The notes under the pieces are model-generated. The model had not been told where the DNA came from, searched no databases, and worked only from the letters and a program-made list of their open reading frames with translations. Positions 33,687-43,039 of a stretch of DNA of 55,051 bases are shown piece after piece (positions within the stretch are counted from its first letter, which is position 1; every line of letters begins with the position of its first letter). Source of the DNA: Paludibacteraceae bacterium (GTDB taxonomy: Bacteria; Bacteroidota; Bacteroidia; Bacteroidales; Paludibacteraceae); the NCBI GenBank assembly GCA_024401555.1, contig JAKSKV010000020.1, positions 1 to 55,051 of the forward strand. The letters run 5' to 3'. A program made the translations under genes and the position numbers.

Positions 33687-33933
33687 GTGCTTTCCACACA
33701 GTATGAAAAGGCCTCCTAGCGCAGCAAAAAAAGGCTGAAAACCGTCATTATTGCAAAGTGGTTAGTAAATAATTGTAAGAACCTTGTAAATTCCCCAAAG
33801 GTTTTTCTCTCAACACAGCGAATAATTAAAATATTTTATTAAATTTGCGTGATGAGTAAATATGGCTTGTTAGGGCCAATTCCATTAAGATTAGAGAATT
33901 TATTAACAACAATAATTGATTAAAAAAGTTAGC
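33687..33933 (+). promoter_or_regulatory. Leader region of pckA with -7 box
   Basis: The 305-base gap between the xylanase and pckA holds the terminator and, at 33840-33847, a perfect -7 box TAAATTTG. The start site would leave about 80 untranslated bases before ATG 33934. No -33 box and no riboswitch-like structure is evident. Confidence 0.55.
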
Positions 33934-35535
33934 ATGGCAAACTTAGATTTATCAAAGTACGGCATCATTGGTTCTACCGTGATCGCACACAACCCTTCGT
34001 ACGAGGAGCTTTTCAAGGCAGAGATCAATCCTGCTCTTGAGGGTTATGAGAAAGGTCAAGAGACTGAGCTTGGCGCAGTAAACGTAATGACAGGTGTCTT
34101 CACTGGCCGTTCTCCTAAGGATAAGTACATTGTAATGGACGCTAAGTCAAAGGACACTGTATGGTGGACTTCTGACGCATACAAGAACGATAACCACCCA
34201 ATGTCTGAGGATGTTTGGGCTCAAGTAAAAGACATCGCTAAGAAGGAGCTTTCTAACAAGCAACTTTACGTGGTTGACGCATTCTGCGGCGCTAACAAGG
34301 CAACTCGTTTGGCCGTTCGTTTCATCGTAGAGGTGGCTTGGCAAGCACACTTCGTAACAAACATGTTCATCCAACCTACGAAGGAGGAGTTGGCTAACTT
34401 CGAGCCAAACTTCGTTATCTACAACGCTTCTAAGGCTAAGGTGGCTAACTACAAGGAGTTGGGATTGAACTCTGAGACTTGCGTTGCTTTCAACGTAACT
34501 TCTCGTGAGCAAGTTATCATCAACACTTGGTACGGCGGTGAGATGAAGAAGGGTATGTTCTCTATGCAAAACTATTACTTGCCATTGCAAGGTATCGCTT
34601 CTATGCACTGCTCTGCTAACTGCGATATGGATGGTAAGAACACAGCTATCTTCTTCGGTTTGTCTGGTACTGGTAAGACTACTTTGTCAACTGACCCTAA
34701 GAGAAAGTTGATCGGTGACGACGAGCACGGATGGGACGACGAGGGCGTATTCAACCTGGAAGGTGGATGCTACGCTAAGGTTATTGGTCTTAGCAAGGAG
34801 CACGAGCCAGATATCTACGGCGCTATCAAGCGTAACGCTTTGTTGGAGAACGTAACAGTTGATGCTAATGGTAAGATCGACTTCGATGATAAGAAAGTGA
34901 CAGAGAACACTCGTGTTTCTTACCCTATCAACCACATCAACAACATCCAACCAGGTTCTTCTGCACCTGCTGCAAAGAACGTTATCTTCTTGTCTGCTGA
35001 TGCATTCGGCGTGTTGCCTCCTGTATCAATCTTGACTCCAGAGCAAACTAAGTACTACTTCCTTTCTGGATTTACTGCTAAGTTGGCTGGTACTGAGCGT
35101 GGTATCACTGAGCCTACTCCAACATTCTCTGCTTGCTTCGGTCAAGCATTCTTGGAGTTGCACCCAACTAAGTACGCTGAGGAGTTGGTTAAGAAGATGG
35201 AGAAGAGCGGTGCTAAGGCATTCTTGGTTAACACTGGATGGAATGGTACTGGCAAGCGTATCTCTATTCCTGATACTCGTGGTATCATCGACGCTATCCT
35301 TGATGGTTCAATCTTGAAGGCTCCAACTAAGAAGATCCCTTACTTCGACTTTGAAGTTCCAACTCAACTTAACGGTGTTGCTTGGGGTATCCTTGATCCT
35401 CGTGATACTTATCAAGATCGTGCTAAGTGGGAGGAGAAGGCTAAGGATTTGGCTGCTCGTTTCATCAAGAACTTCGAGAAGTACACAACTAACGAGGCTG
35501 GTAAGGCTTTGGTTGCTGCTGGTCCAAAGTTGTAA
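33934..35535 (+). CDS. pckA: Phosphoenolpyruvate carboxykinase (ATP)
   Basis: 533 aa from ATG 33934 ([17 protein letters not shown]). The kinase P-loop [13 protein letters not shown] and the metal-binding [13 protein letters not shown] are complete, with the substrate motif [15 protein letters not shown] near the N-terminus and [14 protein letters not shown] further on. It interconverts oxaloacetate and PEP; in succinate-producing Bacteroidales it usually works in the carboxylating direction, fixing CO2 and making ATP. Codon choice differs sharply from its neighbours (GCT, GGT, CGT, AAC, AAG dominate), which indicates very high expression. Confidence 0.97.
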   Translation: MANLDLSKYGIIGSTVIAHNPSYEELFKAEINPALEGYEKGQETELGAVNVMTGVFTGRSPKDKYIVMDAKSKDTVWWTSDAYKNDNHPMSEDVWAQVKDIAKKELSNKQLYVVDAFCGANKATRLAVRFIVEVAWQAHFVTNMFIQPTKEELANFEPNFVIYNASKAKVANYKELGLNSETCVAFNVTSREQVIINTWYGGEMKKGMFSMQNYYLPLQGIASMHCSANCDMDGKNTAIFFGLSGTGKTTLSTDPKRKLIGDDEHGWDDEGVFNLEGGCYAKVIGLSKEHEPDIYGAIKRNALLENVTVDANGKIDFDDKKVTENTRVSYPINHINNIQPGSSAPAAKNVIFLSADAFGVLPPVSILTPEQTKYYFLSGFTAKLAGTERGITEPTPTFSACFGQAFLELHPTKYAEELVKKMEKSGAKAFLVNTGWNGTGKRISIPDTRGIIDAILDGSILKAPTKKIPYFDFEVPTQLNGVAWGILDPRDTYQDRAKWEEKAKDLAARFIKNFEKYTTNEAGKALVAAGPKL

Positions 35536-35557
35536 TCTAACGATTCACAATCATAGA

Positions 35558-35587
35558 GAAGGGCATTCCTCAAAGGGATGCCCTTTT
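35558..35587 (+). terminator. Intrinsic terminator of pckA
   Basis: AGGGCATTCC pairs with GGGATGCCCT (one T-G pair), 5-base loop, followed by TTTTT. Confidence 0.88.
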
Positions 35588-35637
35588 TGTTTGCTCATCA
35601 AATGACAGAATGCGTGGATGACGCATGGACAAAAAAA

Positions 35638-35661
35638 AGACGGTGTGCACACCGTCTCTAC
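35638..35661. repeat. Extragenic palindrome (copy 2)
   Basis: AGACGGTGTG and its exact complement form a 20-bp perfect palindrome (35638-35657) centred on GTGCAC. The right side continues CTAC, giving CGTCTCTAC as in copy 1; on the left an A run replaces the matching GTAG. It lies between convergent pckA and folB. Confidence 0.8.
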
Positions 35662-35681
35662 AAGGTAACATCTATCTGGAT

Positions 35682-36041
35682 CTACTCTTTTTCGTAATGC
35701 AACACCACCGCGGAGGCAGCCATTTGGTAAGGCACAGGGGGATGGATTTTCCGCACGGTAGTCTCCAACGTCTCAATCATCGGATAGCCCGCTACAATGG
35801 CCTCTTGTATCCTCCAGGCGACGTTTTCTATCAGTTTGGAGGGTTGCATCATCTCACGCTTAATAAGGTCGCAGATCTCCGCATAATTGATGGCATCGTT
35901 GATGTCGTCGCTCTGCGCCGCCTTTGAGAAATCGTAACCAATCTTTAAAGAGACACTATATTCACCACCTACTATATTCTCCGTAGGAATCACACCATGG
36001 AAGGCGTGGATGCGCAAATCATCTACAATCAAATAGTTCAT
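35682..36041 (-). CDS. folB: Dihydroneopterin aldolase
   Basis: 119 aa, the usual length. N-terminal LIVDDLRIHAFHGVIPTENIVGGEYSVSLKIG and the later NYAEICDLIKREM and KLIENVAWRI match FolB, with the catalytic Glu in LIENVA. It cleaves dihydroneopterin to the hydroxymethylpterin precursor of folate. The start overlaps the rsmD stop by 4 bases (ATGA). It is last in the unit pseudopilin-like, DUF3822, rsmD, folB. Confidence 0.93.
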   Translation of the reverse strand: MNYLIVDDLRIHAFHGVIPTENIVGGEYSVSLKIGYDFSKAAQSDDINDAINYAEICDLIKREMMQPSKLIENVAWRIQEAIVAGYPMIETLETTVRKIHPPVPYQMAASAVVLHYEKE

Positions 36042-36580
36042 GCCTCCTCCTTCTGAAAGAATGTGAAATTGACATGGCCATACTTCCTATGCTCCAGGAA
36101 TTGCGGATGAGACTCGAACGAGAAATCCTTCGGATGTTCCAAGATGAGCAATCCACCAGGGTTCAGCAATTCATTCTGGAAGATCAAATCAGGCACATCC
36201 TTTAACCTCGGATGGTCATAAGGAGGATCCGCAAAGATCATATCAAACTTGGCGGAACACTTCTCCACATACTTGAAGGTGTCTCCCTTGATAGCATTGA
36301 TCTCTTCCGCCTTCAACTCCGTGACCGTCTTCTTGATGAAGGCGTAATTGGTGGAATTCATCTCCAACAAAGTGACGCTTGGACAACCTCTCGAAGCGAA
36401 CTCCAAACTGATACTGCCTGTGCCTCCAAACATATCCAAGACACGAGTCTCCTCGTAATCGATACGGTTGTTGAGGATATCGAACAACGCCTCTTTCGCC
36501 ACATCCGTGGTGGGACGGGCTTTGAGATTCTTAGGCGGGGAGAAATGTCTCCCCTTGTATTTTCCGCTGATTATTCGCAT
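36038..36580 (-). CDS. rsmD: 16S rRNA (guanine966-N2)-methyltransferase
   Basis: 180 aa. N-terminal MRIISGKYKGRHFSPPKNLKARPT is diagnostic, followed by the SAM-binding VLDMFGGTGSISLEFASRG and catalytic FADPPYDHP. It methylates G966 of 16S rRNA. It overlaps the DUF3822 gene by 10 bases upstream and folB by 4 downstream. Confidence 0.95.
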   Translation of the reverse strand: MRIISGKYKGRHFSPPKNLKARPTTDVAKEALFDILNNRIDYEETRVLDMFGGTGSISLEFASRGCPSVTLLEMNSTNYAFIKKTVTELKAEEINAIKGDTFKYVEKCSAKFDMIFADPPYDHPRLKDVPDLIFQNELLNPGGLLILEHPKDFSFESHPQFLEHRKYGHVNFTFFQKEEA

Positions 36581-37407
36581 TGGGGCAATTCAAATAAGAT
36601 ATTCTGTTGTTGACAGAGATTGGATTTGGCGAAAGCCTTCCCCCACCCTGAATGGGACTTCGGTTCCACCTGAACATGGTTGACATATTTCGAGAAGACC
36701 GATACGACGGAACTCTTCTCCGTCACATCGCCACTCATTATGAATTGGGCTTTATAGGGATCAATCTTCAACTGATCAAGCACATTCAACGTGAAATAAA
36801 GGAACTCCTCATCATTGTTGTTCGAGAAGGTATTGACCATCTGCAACACGCCCTCCTTAACCACCACAAGGTCGAAGAAATCCTCTCCCACGAAGACTCC
36901 AACGGTCTCCTCTCCCGACTTCTTGTTCTGCACCATCGCCTTCGTCACCAACAGACTTTGACGGTGACGATACTTCACGGAAGGGAATCGTTCTGCCATA
37001 CGCTCCGCGATCACCTTAGGCACGCCATGCAACAACGTGGCGTCGCAAAAATCCAATTGGTCCTGCACAATGCGGACACCATCAGGATTGCCATTGGTAC
37101 AGAATTTCCAATAGGTCATCATATCCGCCTCGTCGAAGGTGGCAGATGGCATCAGCGTATAGGATCGGGCATCATTCAAAAAAGAGACCTCACTGTACTT
37201 ACGACGCAACGAATCCAACTTATTGAATTGTTCCGTGAACTGCTGGACCACGCTCTTCCCCTCTTCCGCGATTTGACAAAAGTAGAGCGGACGTCGCTCC
37301 GATAGGGAAGCCACGACAAAACAAAATCCATCCGGTAGAAGCCGAATGGATAATGTATGGTTGGGCGAATTCGCCGGGTCAAAAGATGACTCCGCTATTT
37401 CTATCAT
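36571..37407 (-). CDS. DUF3822 family protein
   Basis: 278 aa. This Bacteroidetes family has an actin/hexokinase-like fold by general description and is commonly encoded before rsmD, as here. Visible segments are LSIRLLPDGFCFVVAS, HRQSLLVTKAMV and VGVFVGEDFFDLVVVKEG. Its function is unknown. The gene starts 2 bases after the stop of the pseudopilin-like gene and overlaps rsmD. Confidence 0.85.
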   Translation of the reverse strand: MIEIAESSFDPANSPNHTLSIRLLPDGFCFVVASLSERRPLYFCQIAEEGKSVVQQFTEQFNKLDSLRRKYSEVSFLNDARSYTLMPSATFDEADMMTYWKFCTNGNPDGVRIVQDQLDFCDATLLHGVPKVIAERMAERFPSVKYRHRQSLLVTKAMVQNKKSGEETVGVFVGEDFFDLVVVKEGVLQMVNTFSNNNDEEFLYFTLNVLDQLKIDPYKAQFIMSGDVTEKSSVVSVFSKYVNHVQVEPKSHSGWGKAFAKSNLCQQQNILFELPQCE

Positions 37408-37408
37408 A

Positions 37409-38095
37409 TTACTCCCAGTTACCAGAGTTGTTGTTAGGCGAGGTTACATCACCCACCTTCAAACCTGCATACTTACCAAGAGTATTAGCCTTCTCGTTGA
37501 GGTTGATGATCTCTTGCTTGTTCAAGCCCTTCAAATATACATCATAAGGAATGCAAGCCTCAAACAAAGGTACTTCCACATTTGAAGAGGTCATAAACTT
37601 ATTGTTGGTGGTCATCAAGAACTCTTGACCCTCTCCGAAAGGAACCACCGCAATGCTCTTCGCATCGAAGTTCGCATCGTGGAACACCTTCTCCTTCACA
37701 CCTACCAAAACGGTATCACGACGGAAGTTCTCAACAAACGAGTCGTAATTGCCGATACCATACTTAGCAGCATCCTCAGGAAGCAATCTGATAGCGAGCT
37801 CCTCAGTCAAACCAGCCTTCATTTGGTCATCAGTCAACTCACCCTTCTTTACGATATTAGGAATTGATCCCTTATCGACAAACTTGACAAGTTGCTTCAT
37901 GCTGGTAGCATACTCTCCAGTAGCCTCCTTGTGAGCGATTTGAGCCTTACGGATATTAACCAATTGCTCAATCACCGCCTTGTCACGGATTGCCTTTTGT
38001 TCCGCGAACTCAATAGGATTCATCACGCTTCTATAGCACATGTAGGCCAAAAGAATCGAAGCTACAGCCAAAAGGCCTATAAATACGTTTTTCAT
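37409..38095 (-). CDS. Membrane-anchored protein with pseudopilin-like N-terminus
   Basis: 228 aa from ATG 38095; an upstream in-frame extension overlaps the -7 box and is rejected. One N-terminal transmembrane helix (NVFIGLLAVASILLAYMCY) is followed by a helix and EQLVNIRKAQIAHKEATGEYATSMKQLVKFV, which resembles the stalk and first strand of type II secretion pseudopilins, but no prepilin cleavage site is seen. The rest is unfamiliar. It leads the operon DUF3822, rsmD, folB. No function is assigned. Confidence 0.7.
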   Translation of the reverse strand: MKNVFIGLLAVASILLAYMCYRSVMNPIEFAEQKAIRDKAVIEQLVNIRKAQIAHKEATGEYATSMKQLVKFVDKGSIPNIVKKGELTDDQMKAGLTEELAIRLLPEDAAKYGIGNYDSFVENFRRDTVLVGVKEKVFHDANFDAKSIAVVPFGEGQEFLMTTNNKFMTSSNVEVPLFEACIPYDVYLKGLNKQEIINLNEKANTLGKYAGLKVGDVTSPNNNSGNWE

Positions 38096-38140
38096 ATCGT
38101 TTAAATAATTATTTTTGTTTCGTATTATACATTCAAAGCA

Positions 38141-38148
38141 CAAAAATA
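38141..38148 (-). promoter_or_regulatory. -7 box for the pseudopilin-like/rsmD/folB operon
   Basis: On the minus strand TATTTTTG, a perfect box 45 bases before the start codon, preceded by a long T run instead of a clear -33 box. Confidence 0.55.
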
Positions 38149-38200
38149 AAAAAAAAGGTTTTATGAAGTGCCTAAACGGATGTAAAATTTAATAAATGTG

Positions 38201-39595
38201 ATGAAACATTTTCTTTCGGATAAAATAAAAAGCGCTTTTTCGCATCAACCCACCACCCAACAGGCGGAACTGATTGATGCGCTCAGTTCATTTATGGTGG
38301 AGGGGTTGGACCATGTTTTTCTCTTGAAGGGATACGCCGGAACGGGTAAGACATCGGTCGTTTCCGCCCTGATCCGCACCATGGACGAATTGGAACAGCC
38401 CGTCGTGCTACTTGCGCCCACGGGTAGAGCCGCCAAGGTGTTGGCCTCCTACTCCGGACACACCGCGCTCACTATCCATAAGAAAATCTATCGTCAACGG
38501 GTGGGCGGAAGCCTCGAAAGCGACTTCTCCATCAACGTCAACCTTCATAAACACACCCTATTCATCGTGGATGAGGCCTCCATGCTTGCCAACGCGGGGG
38601 ATTCCGTCTTCGGTACAGGAAACCTTTTGGACGACTTGATGTCTTATGTCTATGGAGGCGACGGATGCCGTATGATTCTTGTGGGCGACACCGCCCAATT
38701 ACCGCCCGTGGGGCAAGACGAGAGTCCCGCATTGTGTGCGGAATATATGGAGGGATATGGATTCCCCATCGACCAATATCTGCTTACCGACGTAGTCCGC
38801 CAAGCGGATGAATCGGGCATTCTATACAACGCCACCAGCCTTCGCCTCATGCTGATGCAGGGAAGAGAGGGGGAGAAACCTGATGTGGACACTGACTTCC
38901 CCGACGTGAAGAAGGTGTCGGGCGAGGAACTAATCGAGGAGATCTCCACCGCCTATAACCGCGACGGAATGGACGAGACAATCATCATCTCCCGATCCAA
39001 CAAACGGACCAACATCTTCAACGAAGGAATACGCAACCGCATCCTCTACCGCGAAGAGGACCTTTCGACCGGCGACATGGTCATGGTGGTGAAAAACAAT
39101 TATTACTGGACCAAACAGGCGGAAGCCGACGGCAAACTGGATTTCATCGCCAACGGCGACATCGCGGAAATCAGACGGGTAAGACGGCGCACGGAGCTCT
39201 ATGGGTTTCACTTCGCGGAGGCGACGCTCCACTTTCCCGACTACGATATGGACTTGGACGTCAAAATCCTACTCGACACGCTTCGCAGCGAATCACCCTC
39301 CCTTACCTACGAAGAGAGCAATCGCCTCTTCCAGGCTGTGCAAGAGGACTATATGCACATCGGCAACAAAAGGGAACGGATGAAACAGATGCGGGAAGAC
39401 CCGTTTCTCAATGCCTTGCAACTAAAATTCGCTTATGCGGTCACCTGCCACAAAGCCCAGGGCGGTCAGTGGCAAAACGTCTTCTTAGACAAGGGATATA
39501 TCACTGACGATATGATCAACACCGACTACCTCAGGTGGCTCTACACCGCCTTTACCCGCGCGACGGGAAAACTCTATCTGATCAACTGGGATTAG
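38201..39595 (+). CDS. RecD-like superfamily 1B DNA helicase
   Basis: 464 aa from ATG 38201. Walker A GYAGTGKTS near residue 45, motif Ia LLAPTGRAAKVLA, Walker B FIVDEASML, motif III LVGDTAQLPPVGQ, and the C-terminal UvrD-like part with AVTCHKAQGGQW and LRWLYTAFTRAT. This is a short stand-alone helicase of the RecD/Pif1 type that unwinds DNA 5' to 3'; no RecB or RecC is nearby. It is divergent from the pseudopilin-like operon. A long palindrome lies directly after its stop. Confidence 0.9.
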   Translation: MKHFLSDKIKSAFSHQPTTQQAELIDALSSFMVEGLDHVFLLKGYAGTGKTSVVSALIRTMDELEQPVVLLAPTGRAAKVLASYSGHTALTIHKKIYRQRVGGSLESDFSINVNLHKHTLFIVDEASMLANAGDSVFGTGNLLDDLMSYVYGGDGCRMILVGDTAQLPPVGQDESPALCAEYMEGYGFPIDQYLLTDVVRQADESGILYNATSLRLMLMQGREGEKPDVDTDFPDVKKVSGEELIEEISTAYNRDGMDETIIISRSNKRTNIFNEGIRNRILYREEDLSTGDMVMVVKNNYYWTKQAEADGKLDFIANGDIAEIRRVRRRTELYGFHFAEATLHFPDYDMDLDVKILLDTLRSESPSLTYEESNRLFQAVQEDYMHIGNKRERMKQMREDPFLNALQLKFAYAVTCHKAQGGQWQNVFLDKGYITDDMINTDYLRWLYTAFTRATGKLYLINWD

Positions 39596-39615
39596 ACAAC
39601 AATATATGGGGCGTA

Positions 39616-39650
39616 TGCCGTGGGGGCGTATGCAATACGCCCCCACGGCA
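39616..39650. repeat. Extragenic palindrome (copy 3), probable shared terminator
   Basis: GCCGTGGGGGCGTAT (39617-39631) and its exact complement (39635-39649) with a 3-base loop; one more T-A pair outside. It fills the 59-base gap between the convergent helicase and CTP genes. The GGGGCGTAT arm repeats just upstream (39609-39616) as GGGCGTAT. Confidence 0.82.
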
Positions 39651-39654
39651 CACA

Positions 39655-41241
39655 TTATTTCTTCATTCTGTTTATTGCCTCCTGTACAACAGGATCCTTC
39701 TCGTAATAGACTGAATAGAAGGCGTTTTCGCCATAGATATTCCGCAACACATAGGCACGCACCATCTGAACAACCTTATCCTTCGTGCGTTGGGATTGCG
39801 GCAAATCACTCTTCACATTCTTTCCTTTAGCGAACTCAACAACCGCCTCGTAGAGGTTTTGTCTCTTCAGGAATTCATCCGCCTTCCTATAATCGGCGAA
39901 CTCATACAGCTGGTCACGGTGATTATCCGAGTAGCGGAACGAGAAGTCATAAAGCACACTGGTGTTGACCAATTTGTTGTAGAACGGTGAGGTGAATGTC
40001 GTGTCATAAGGGACAAACACATCCGGCATAATACCTCCACCTCCGTAAACCACCCGTCTGCCTACGGTATAATATTTCACCGTATCGGCGCTCGCCTTCA
40101 CACTATCCTGGCTATACAACTCACCATTGACATAGCGTTCGTAAACCTCCTGTTGGTAATCGCTCTTATTGTCGTATGGCTTCTGAATGCAACGACCGGA
40201 AGGCGTGTAATAACGAGCCACCGTCAAACGGACAGCGCTACCATCGTTCAAAGGAATCTGGCGTTGTACCAAACCCTTTCCAAAGGATCTTCTTCCCACC
40301 ACGATCGCCCTGTCGTTATCCTGCATACAACCCGCAAAGATCTCACTGGCCGAAGCCGACCATTCATCAATCAAGACCGCCAATGGATAATCCTGAAACT
40401 CACCCGAACCATCCGCCTCAATATCCTGACGACGCTGCGCCTTTCCCTCGGTATAGACAATCAAAGAGCCTCTTTTCAAAAACTCATTGGTCATATAGAC
40501 GGCTGACTCCAAAAATCCGCCTGAATTGCCTCTCAAATCGACGATATAATTCTTAGCGCCCATCTCCTTGAGGTTCTCAAGGGCGTTGAAGAACTCCTCA
40601 TAGGTCTTGGCTCCGAATTTTCCCACTTTGACATAACCAGTGGTGCCTTGGATCATAAAATGCGCATCCACACTGTTCACAGGGACATCCCCGCGCACTA
40701 CGTCGAAAGAGAGCAACTCGGCGCTATTACGACGCTTGATGCCCAGTTTGACGTGCGTTCCCTTCGGGCCGCGCAATTTGTGCATCACCTTATTGTTGTT
40801 GATCGACTCGCCTACAAAAGAGGTGTCGTTCACCATCACGATGCGATCGCCTGGCAAGACACCCAACTTCTCGGAGGGGCCTCCGCTGATCACATCCACG
40901 ATCATCACCGTATCATTCTGAATGTTGAATTGGACACCGATGCCAGAAAAACTGCCCTCCAGATCGTCATTGACCATCTGAAGGTCCTTCGCCTCGATAT
41001 AGGCGGTATGGGGATCCAACTCCTCCATAATTTTAGGGATCGCCTTCTCCACCAAGGAATCCATATCCACCTCATCCACATATTGTAGATTGACAAGGTT
41101 GAGCAGCATATCGATTTTGCTGTCCATCTTGCGATGCGTCTGCGTAATGCGCTCATTGGAACGCTCCGTGATGACGCTACCGATGATGACGCCCAAGATA
41201 CCCGCCAATGTCACAATCAAAAGATTGAATATCTTATTCAT
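39655..41241 (-). CDS. C-terminal processing peptidase, S41 family
   Basis: 528 aa. One N-terminal transmembrane or signal helix (FNLLIVTLAGILGVIIGSVI), a PDZ domain about 85-165 (GIGVQFNIQNDTVMIVDVISGGPSEKLGV, given in part), then the S41 protease core with the Ser/Lys dyad: Ser in DEWSASASEIFAG and Lys in RSFGKGLVQ. It trims or degrades periplasmic proteins. The gene follows the dCMP deaminase gene by 10 bases, an order frequent in Bacteroidales. Confidence 0.93.
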   Translation of the reverse strand: MNKIFNLLIVTLAGILGVIIGSVITERSNERITQTHRKMDSKIDMLLNLVNLQYVDEVDMDSLVEKAIPKIMEELDPHTAYIEAKDLQMVNDDLEGSFSGIGVQFNIQNDTVMIVDVISGGPSEKLGVLPGDRIVMVNDTSFVGESINNNKVMHKLRGPKGTHVKLGIKRRNSAELLSFDVVRGDVPVNSVDAHFMIQGTTGYVKVGKFGAKTYEEFFNALENLKEMGAKNYIVDLRGNSGGFLESAVYMTNEFLKRGSLIVYTEGKAQRRQDIEADGSGEFQDYPLAVLIDEWSASASEIFAGCMQDNDRAIVVGRRSFGKGLVQRQIPLNDGSAVRLTVARYYTPSGRCIQKPYDNKSDYQQEVYERYVNGELYSQDSVKASADTVKYYTVGRRVVYGGGGIMPDVFVPYDTTFTSPFYNKLVNTSVLYDFSFRYSDNHRDQLYEFADYRKADEFLKRQNLYEAVVEFAKGKNVKSDLPQSQRTKDKVVQMVRAYVLRNIYGENAFYSVYYEKDPVVQEAINRMKK

Positions 41242-41251
41242 ACGATTAGTT

Positions 41252-41683
41252 CTATTCCGTTTTTAAAAATTCCACCTCGACGCCAGCGCGTTTAAGCAAC
41301 TCCACCCCATCCAATGTATGGTACTCCTCGGCATAAACCACACGACGAATGCCCGCCTGAATGATCAGTTTCGCGCACTCGATACAGGGAGAAGAGGTCA
41401 CATAGAGCGTAGATCCCTCGCTGCTGTTGGAAGACCTTGCCACCTTGGTGATCGCATTGGCCTCCGCATGCAACACATAGGGCTTCGTGCGGTTGTTTTC
41501 ATCTTCACAGACATTCTCAAAACCTGACGGCGTGCCATTATATCCATCCGAAATGATCATCTTATCCTTTACGATCAGCGCACCCACCTTGCGTCGCTCG
41601 CAGTAGGAGTTCTCCGCCCAGATCCGCGCCATGCGCATATAGCGTTTGTCGAACTGTATTTTCTTTGTTGAATTATCTTCCAT
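41252..41683 (-). CDS. dCMP deaminase family protein
   Basis: 143 aa from ATG 41683 (MEDNSTKKIQFDKRYMRMA). The zinc site HAEANAI and PCIECAK, with KVGALIVKDKMIISDGYNGTP before it, is that of cytidylate deaminases (ComEB-like). It makes dUMP from dCMP, feeding thymidylate synthase, whose gene is 0.5 kb away across rpsO. An in-frame TTG at 41701 lies within the -7 box and is rejected. First in the unit with the S41 peptidase. Confidence 0.92.
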   Translation of the reverse strand: MEDNSTKKIQFDKRYMRMARIWAENSYCERRKVGALIVKDKMIISDGYNGTPSGFENVCEDENNRTKPYVLHAEANAITKVARSSNSSEGSTLYVTSSPCIECAKLIIQAGIRRVVYAEEYHTLDGVELLKRAGVEVEFLKTE

Positions 41684-41698
41684 ATCCGCAAATTTTTC

Positions 41699-41706
41699 CA
41701 AAATTA
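41699..41706 (-). promoter_or_regulatory. -7 box for the dCMP deaminase gene
   Basis: On the minus strand TAATTTTG, a perfect box only 15 bases before ATG 41683, so the mRNA would be nearly leaderless. Confidence 0.55.
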
Positions 41707-41723
41707 CAAATTATGTATGATAA

Positions 41724-41755
41724 AAAGAAAGGGCGAACCGTTATGATCCGCCCTT
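41724..41755 (-). terminator. Intrinsic terminator of rpsO
   Basis: On the minus strand AAGGGCGG...CGCCCTTT with a 7-bp stem (41729-41735 and 41749-41755) and a TTTTT run downstream. Confidence 0.75.
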
Positions 41756-41779
41756 CCATCTCTAATCTCTTCAAGAAGA

Positions 41780-42049
41780 TTACTTACGAAGCTCCAAAGC
41801 CTTCACGATGGCACGATATCTTTCGATATCGATCTCCTTCAAGTAGTCGAGCAAGCGACGACGCTTACCAACCAAGGCCTTCAAAGATCTTTGTGTACTA
41901 TAATCCTTCTTATTTGACTTCATGTGCTCAGTCAAATGGGTAATACGGTATGAAAATAGCGCTATCTGAGCCTCAGGTGAGCCAGTATCGGTATTCGACT
42001 TTCCGTATTGTCCGAAGATTTCTTGCTTTTTAGCAGCATCTAAATACAT
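41780..42049 (-). CDS. rpsO: 30S ribosomal protein S15
   Basis: 89 aa, the exact usual length. GSPEAQIALFSYRITHLTEHM and KSNKKDYSTQRSLKALVGKRRRLLDYL (in parts) are the family signature. It binds 16S rRNA early in small-subunit assembly. It is a single gene with its own promoter and terminator and no pnp gene next to it. Confidence 0.97.
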   Translation of the reverse strand: MYLDAAKKQEIFGQYGKSNTDTGSPEAQIALFSYRITHLTEHMKSNKKDYSTQRSLKALVGKRRRLLDYLKEIDIERYRAIVKALELRK

Positions 42050-42081
42050 AACGTTTAAATTTTAGTTGTTAAAATCGGACG

Positions 42082-42089
42082 CAAAGGTA
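42082..42089 (-). promoter_or_regulatory. -7 box for rpsO
   Basis: On the minus strand TACCTTTG followed by C, a perfect box 32 bases before the start codon. Confidence 0.6.
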
Positions 42090-42142
42090 ATGAATATTTT
42101 CTTACACCCACCATTTCACGATGAAATTTATCATAAAAAAAT

Positions 42143-42150
42143 TATCTTCG
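42143..42150 (+). promoter_or_regulatory. -7 box for thyA
   Basis: TATCTTCG, the C variant of the -7 box, 29 bases before ATG 42180. A longer thyA frame starting upstream at 42066 would begin before this promoter and is therefore rejected. Confidence 0.5.
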
Positions 42151-42179
42151 CGTATCTTAATAAGCAAACAACAGATTAC

Positions 42180-42974
42180 ATGAAACAATATTTGGACCTT
42201 TTGCAACGTGTTTTGGACGAGGGCACCCAGAAGGGCGACCGCACCGGTACGGGTACCATCAGCATCTTCGGACACCAAATGCGCTTCAATTTGGAGGAGG
42301 GATTTCCGCTCCTCACCACCAAGAAACTACACTTGAAATCCATCATTTACGAACTGTTATGGTTTCTGCAAGGCGACACCAATGTGAAATATCTCCAAGA
42401 ACACGGCGTGCGCATCTGGAACGAATGGGCCGACGAGAACGGTGAATTGGGTCCTGTTTATGGTCACCAATGGAGATCATGGCCCGATTACAAAGGAGGC
42501 ACCATCGACCAAATAAGTAACCTGGTCGATATGATCAAGAACAATCCGAACTCCAGACGATTGATCGTCTCAGCTTGGAACGTGGCCGAAGTGGATAGCA
42601 TGGCCTTGCCTCCTTGCCACACCCTCTTCCAATTCTACGTGGCGGACGGACGCTTGAGCCTTCAGCTCTACCAACGCAGCGCGGATATCTTCTTGGGCGT
42701 GCCGTTCAACATCGCCTCCTACGCATTGCTGCTCCAGATGATGGCACAGGTCACAGGCCTGAAGGCGGGTGATTTCGTCCACTCTTTCGGAGACGCGCAC
42801 ATCTACACCAACCACTTGGAGCAGGTGAAGTTACAGCTCACCAGAGAGCCTCGCGCGCTGCCAAAGATGATCATCAATCCCGAGAAGAAGGATATCTTCT
42901 CCTTCGACTACGAAGACTTCACCTTGGAGGGATACGATCCACATCCGCACATCGCGGGTAAGGTGGCGGTGTAA
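42180..42974 (+). CDS. thyA: Thymidylate synthase
   Basis: 264 aa, the E. coli length, from ATG 42180 ([15 protein letters not shown]). [19 protein letters not shown] binds the substrate phosphate, [11 protein letters not shown] follows, the catalytic Cys lies in [11 protein letters not shown], and the C-terminus [10 protein letters not shown] closes the active site. It converts dUMP to dTMP with methylene-tetrahydrofolate and so depends on folA at 15.4 kb. The dCMP deaminase nearby supplies dUMP. Confidence 0.98.
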   Translation: MKQYLDLLQRVLDEGTQKGDRTGTGTISIFGHQMRFNLEEGFPLLTTKKLHLKSIIYELLWFLQGDTNVKYLQEHGVRIWNEWADENGELGPVYGHQWRSWPDYKGGTIDQISNLVDMIKNNPNSRRLIVSAWNVAEVDSMALPPCHTLFQFYVADGRLSLQLYQRSADIFLGVPFNIASYALLLQMMAQVTGLKAGDFVHSFGDAHIYTNHLEQVKLQLTREPRALPKMIINPEKKDIFSFDYEDFTLEGYDPHPHIAGKVAV

Positions 42975-42994
42975 GACCTTCCAATAATAAAATA

Positions 42995-43032
42995 GAAAAG
43001 CCCAGGGGAATATATCTCTTGGGCTTATTTTT
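42995..43032. terminator. Intrinsic terminator after thyA
   Basis: AAGCCCA (42998-43004) pairs with TGGGCTT (43020-43026), followed by ATTTTTG; A-rich on the other side, so it may also serve the convergent membrane protein gene. Confidence 0.75.
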
Positions 43033-43039
43033 GCTTTCC

